From RGIG3002 sp964449325 (GTDB lineage: Bacteria > Bacillota > Clostridia > Lachnospirales > Lachnospiraceae), in the NCBI GenBank assembly GCA_964449325.1, contig CAYUYJ010000002.1, positions 62,001 to 126,000 on the forward strand: a DNA stretch of 64,000 nt, given 5' to 3'. The notes under the pieces were generated by a model, which saw only the letters and a list, made by a program, of their open reading frames with translations, ran no database searches and was not told the DNA's origin. Both the position numbers and the translations under genes were made by a program. This document shows positions 62,900 to 64,000 of the stretch, one piece after another; the first letter of the stretch is position 1; the number at the start of each line of letters is the position of its first letter.

Positions 62900-63454
62900 T
62901 TGGCAAGAAAAGAATCCATTACCATTGAAAAAATATTGGAAACAGCATTTGAAATGACAAGAGAGGAAGGAATGGGTGCTGTAACAGCAAGAAAGCTTGC
63001 AGCGAAAGCGGGCTGTTCTACCCAGCCGATTTTCCGGGTTTATAAAAATATGGAAGAATTGGAAGCAGAGCTGTTTGAAAAGGCAGTGGATTTTTTTGAG
63101 GCATTTTATAATACTTATGAAAAATCATATGATACTCCTTTTTTAAACTTGGGAATGGCATATATTGCATTTGCACTGAAAGAAAAAAATCTGTTTAAGC
63201 TGTTGTTTTTACAAACGGAGCAGAGAAGCAAAAGCTTTTATGAAATTCTGAACGGAAAAGAAGGCTTTGTTGTTAAAGAAATTAACCGTGCCAAAGAGGA
63301 TGGCTGTAAGAAACCGAGCGAAATGTTTATGAAAATTTGGATGCTGATTCATGGAGCAGGCTGTATGGCAATTACAGGCGATTATGATTTGGAAAAAGAA
63401 GAAACCGTTTCCATGCTTCAAGGTGCTTATCGGGCATTTAAGGAACAGGGCTAA
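62900..63454 (+). CDS. TetR-family transcriptional regulator
   Basis: The 184-residue protein has an N-terminal TetR helix-turn-helix (GAVTARKLAAKAGCSTQPIF then YKNMEELE) and a helical ligand domain. It starts with TTG at 62900 behind agaggg. The promoter carries a perfect inverted repeat, so autoregulation is likely. No effector or target is evident; the next gene is another regulator 30 bases downstream. Confidence 0.85.
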   Translation: MARKESITIEKILETAFEMTREEGMGAVTARKLAAKAGCSTQPIFRVYKNMEELEAELFEKAVDFFEAFYNTYEKSYDTPFLNLGMAYIAFALKEKNLFKLLFLQTEQRSKSFYEILNGKEGFVVKEINRAKEDGCKKPSEMFMKIWMLIHGAGCMAITGDYDLEKEETVSMLQGAYRAFKEQG

Positions 63455-63484
63455 AAGAGGATAAGGGAGGGCACGGTTACTACG

Positions 63485-64000
63485 ATGGACAATACGGAAA
63501 AGCAATACGATATTATCACAAGAATAAATGAGCATTATACCTCTATGAGTAAGAGCCATAAGGCAATTGCCGCTTTTATTGAAGAACATTACGATCAGGC
63601 GGTTTTTATGACAGCGGCAAAGCTTGGAGAAACTTTGGGAATCAGCGAGTCTACTGTTGTGCGTTTTGCATCCGGACTGGGTTATGACGGATATCCGGAA
63701 TTTCAGAAAGCATTGGAAGAATGGGTAAAAAATAAGTTAAATGCAGTACAGAAGATGGGAGCAAAGTATGGCAGAAGTTCTCAGTCGGAAATACTAAATT
63801 CCGTACTGAATGCGGACATAGAGAAAATTCAGGATACTATTGTAAATATGGATACGGCAGCTTTTGAAACGGCTGTGGATATTATATTGAATGCAAAGAA
63901 TATTTATATAGTAGGAATGCGAAGCTGCGAACCGCTTGCAGACTTTTTACATTTTTATCTTCATATGATACGAGGTGGCGTACAGCTTTTACGTTCCACC
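63485..64000 (+). CDS. MurR/RpiR-family regulator, 3' end outside window
   Basis: The open frame starts at ATG 63485 after a gggagg site and runs to the window end without a stop (172 codons). The N-terminal RpiR helix-turn-helix is present (MTAAKLGETLGISESTVVRF then GYDGYPEFQ), and the SIS sugar-phosphate domain begins at NIYIVGMRSCEPLADFL. Such regulators respond to phosphosugars such as N-acetylmuramate 6-phosphate. The following genes, which might show the sugar, are not in the window. Confidence 0.9.
   Translation, partial: MDNTEKQYDIITRINEHYTSMSKSHKAIAAFIEEHYDQAVFMTAAKLGETLGISESTVVRFASGLGYDGYPEFQKALEEWVKNKLNAVQKMGAKYGRSSQSEILNSVLNADIEKIQDTIVNMDTAAFETAVDIILNAKNIYIVGMRSCEPLADFLHFYLHMIRGGVQLLRST

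Overview
The window looks like chromosomal DNA from a low-GC, anaerobic, motile Firmicute, most probably a member of the Lachnospiraceae. Three things point that way: a Bacillus/Clostridium-type chemotaxis operon (cheB-A-W-C-D, sigma-28) running into rpsB-tsf; several Lachnospiraceae-style proteins (DUF6033-like, Rpn-family, giant acyl-CoA dehydratase activase); and a sodium-pumping biotin-dependent decarboxylase cluster. The genus cannot be fixed from the sequence. No rRNA, tRNA, CRISPR array or intact insertion sequence was seen.

Layout. 1-9184: distal half of a fla/che operon (cheB 5'-truncated by the window edge, cheA, cheW, cheC, cheD, a small membrane protein, sigma-28, a FapA-like DUF342 protein, a small basic protein, a SwrB-like coiled-coil membrane protein, and an MltG-like protein without a catalytic domain). 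9236-11336: rpsB and tsf, with the rpsB promoter buried in the preceding terminator. 11385-15852: DUF2935 protein, a DUF6033-like protein, a LacI-type regulator and a MATE exporter with a LacI-like operator. 15901-18956: pdxST facing their regulator pdxR. 19126-22678: GH105 hydrolase, an ECF sigma/membrane protein pair and a heptad-repeat protein. 22869-27104: giant activase. 27392-34261: rhomboid-like protein, degenerate sigma factor, M16C protease, era-yqzL-recO. 34330-45292: lipoprotein, glyS, alaS, rpsU, CmpB-like membrane protein, a D,D-carboxypeptidase, phosphoesterase, scpAB and an FAD oxidoreductase. 45396-49574 (minus strand): radical SAM protein, large membrane protein, nagA. 49804-57784: second D,D-carboxypeptidase, trpS, and a five-gene transcarboxylase/Na+ pump cluster. 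57785-61640: an apparent DNA-inversion module followed by csrA and flagellin. 61661-64000: Rpn-family gene, TetR regulator and an RpiR-family regulator cut by the window end.

The most interesting region is 57995-59511. Two 29-bp palindromic elements, 25/29 identical and in inverted orientation with an identical asymmetric 7-bp core, bracket a FimB-like tyrosine recombinase gene. Just inside the left repeat is a near-consensus sigma-28 promoter pointing out of the segment, away from any gene. Inversion would put it directly upstream of csrA and flagellin. The flagellin leader also carries two hairpins with GGA in the loop, the second covering the Shine-Dalgarno sequence and matching the CsrA consensus at 11 of 12 positions. 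Together this suggests a phase-variable, CsrA-buffered flagellin switch that uses the sigma-28 factor encoded at 4739. The sequence motifs are seen directly; the switching itself is inferred.
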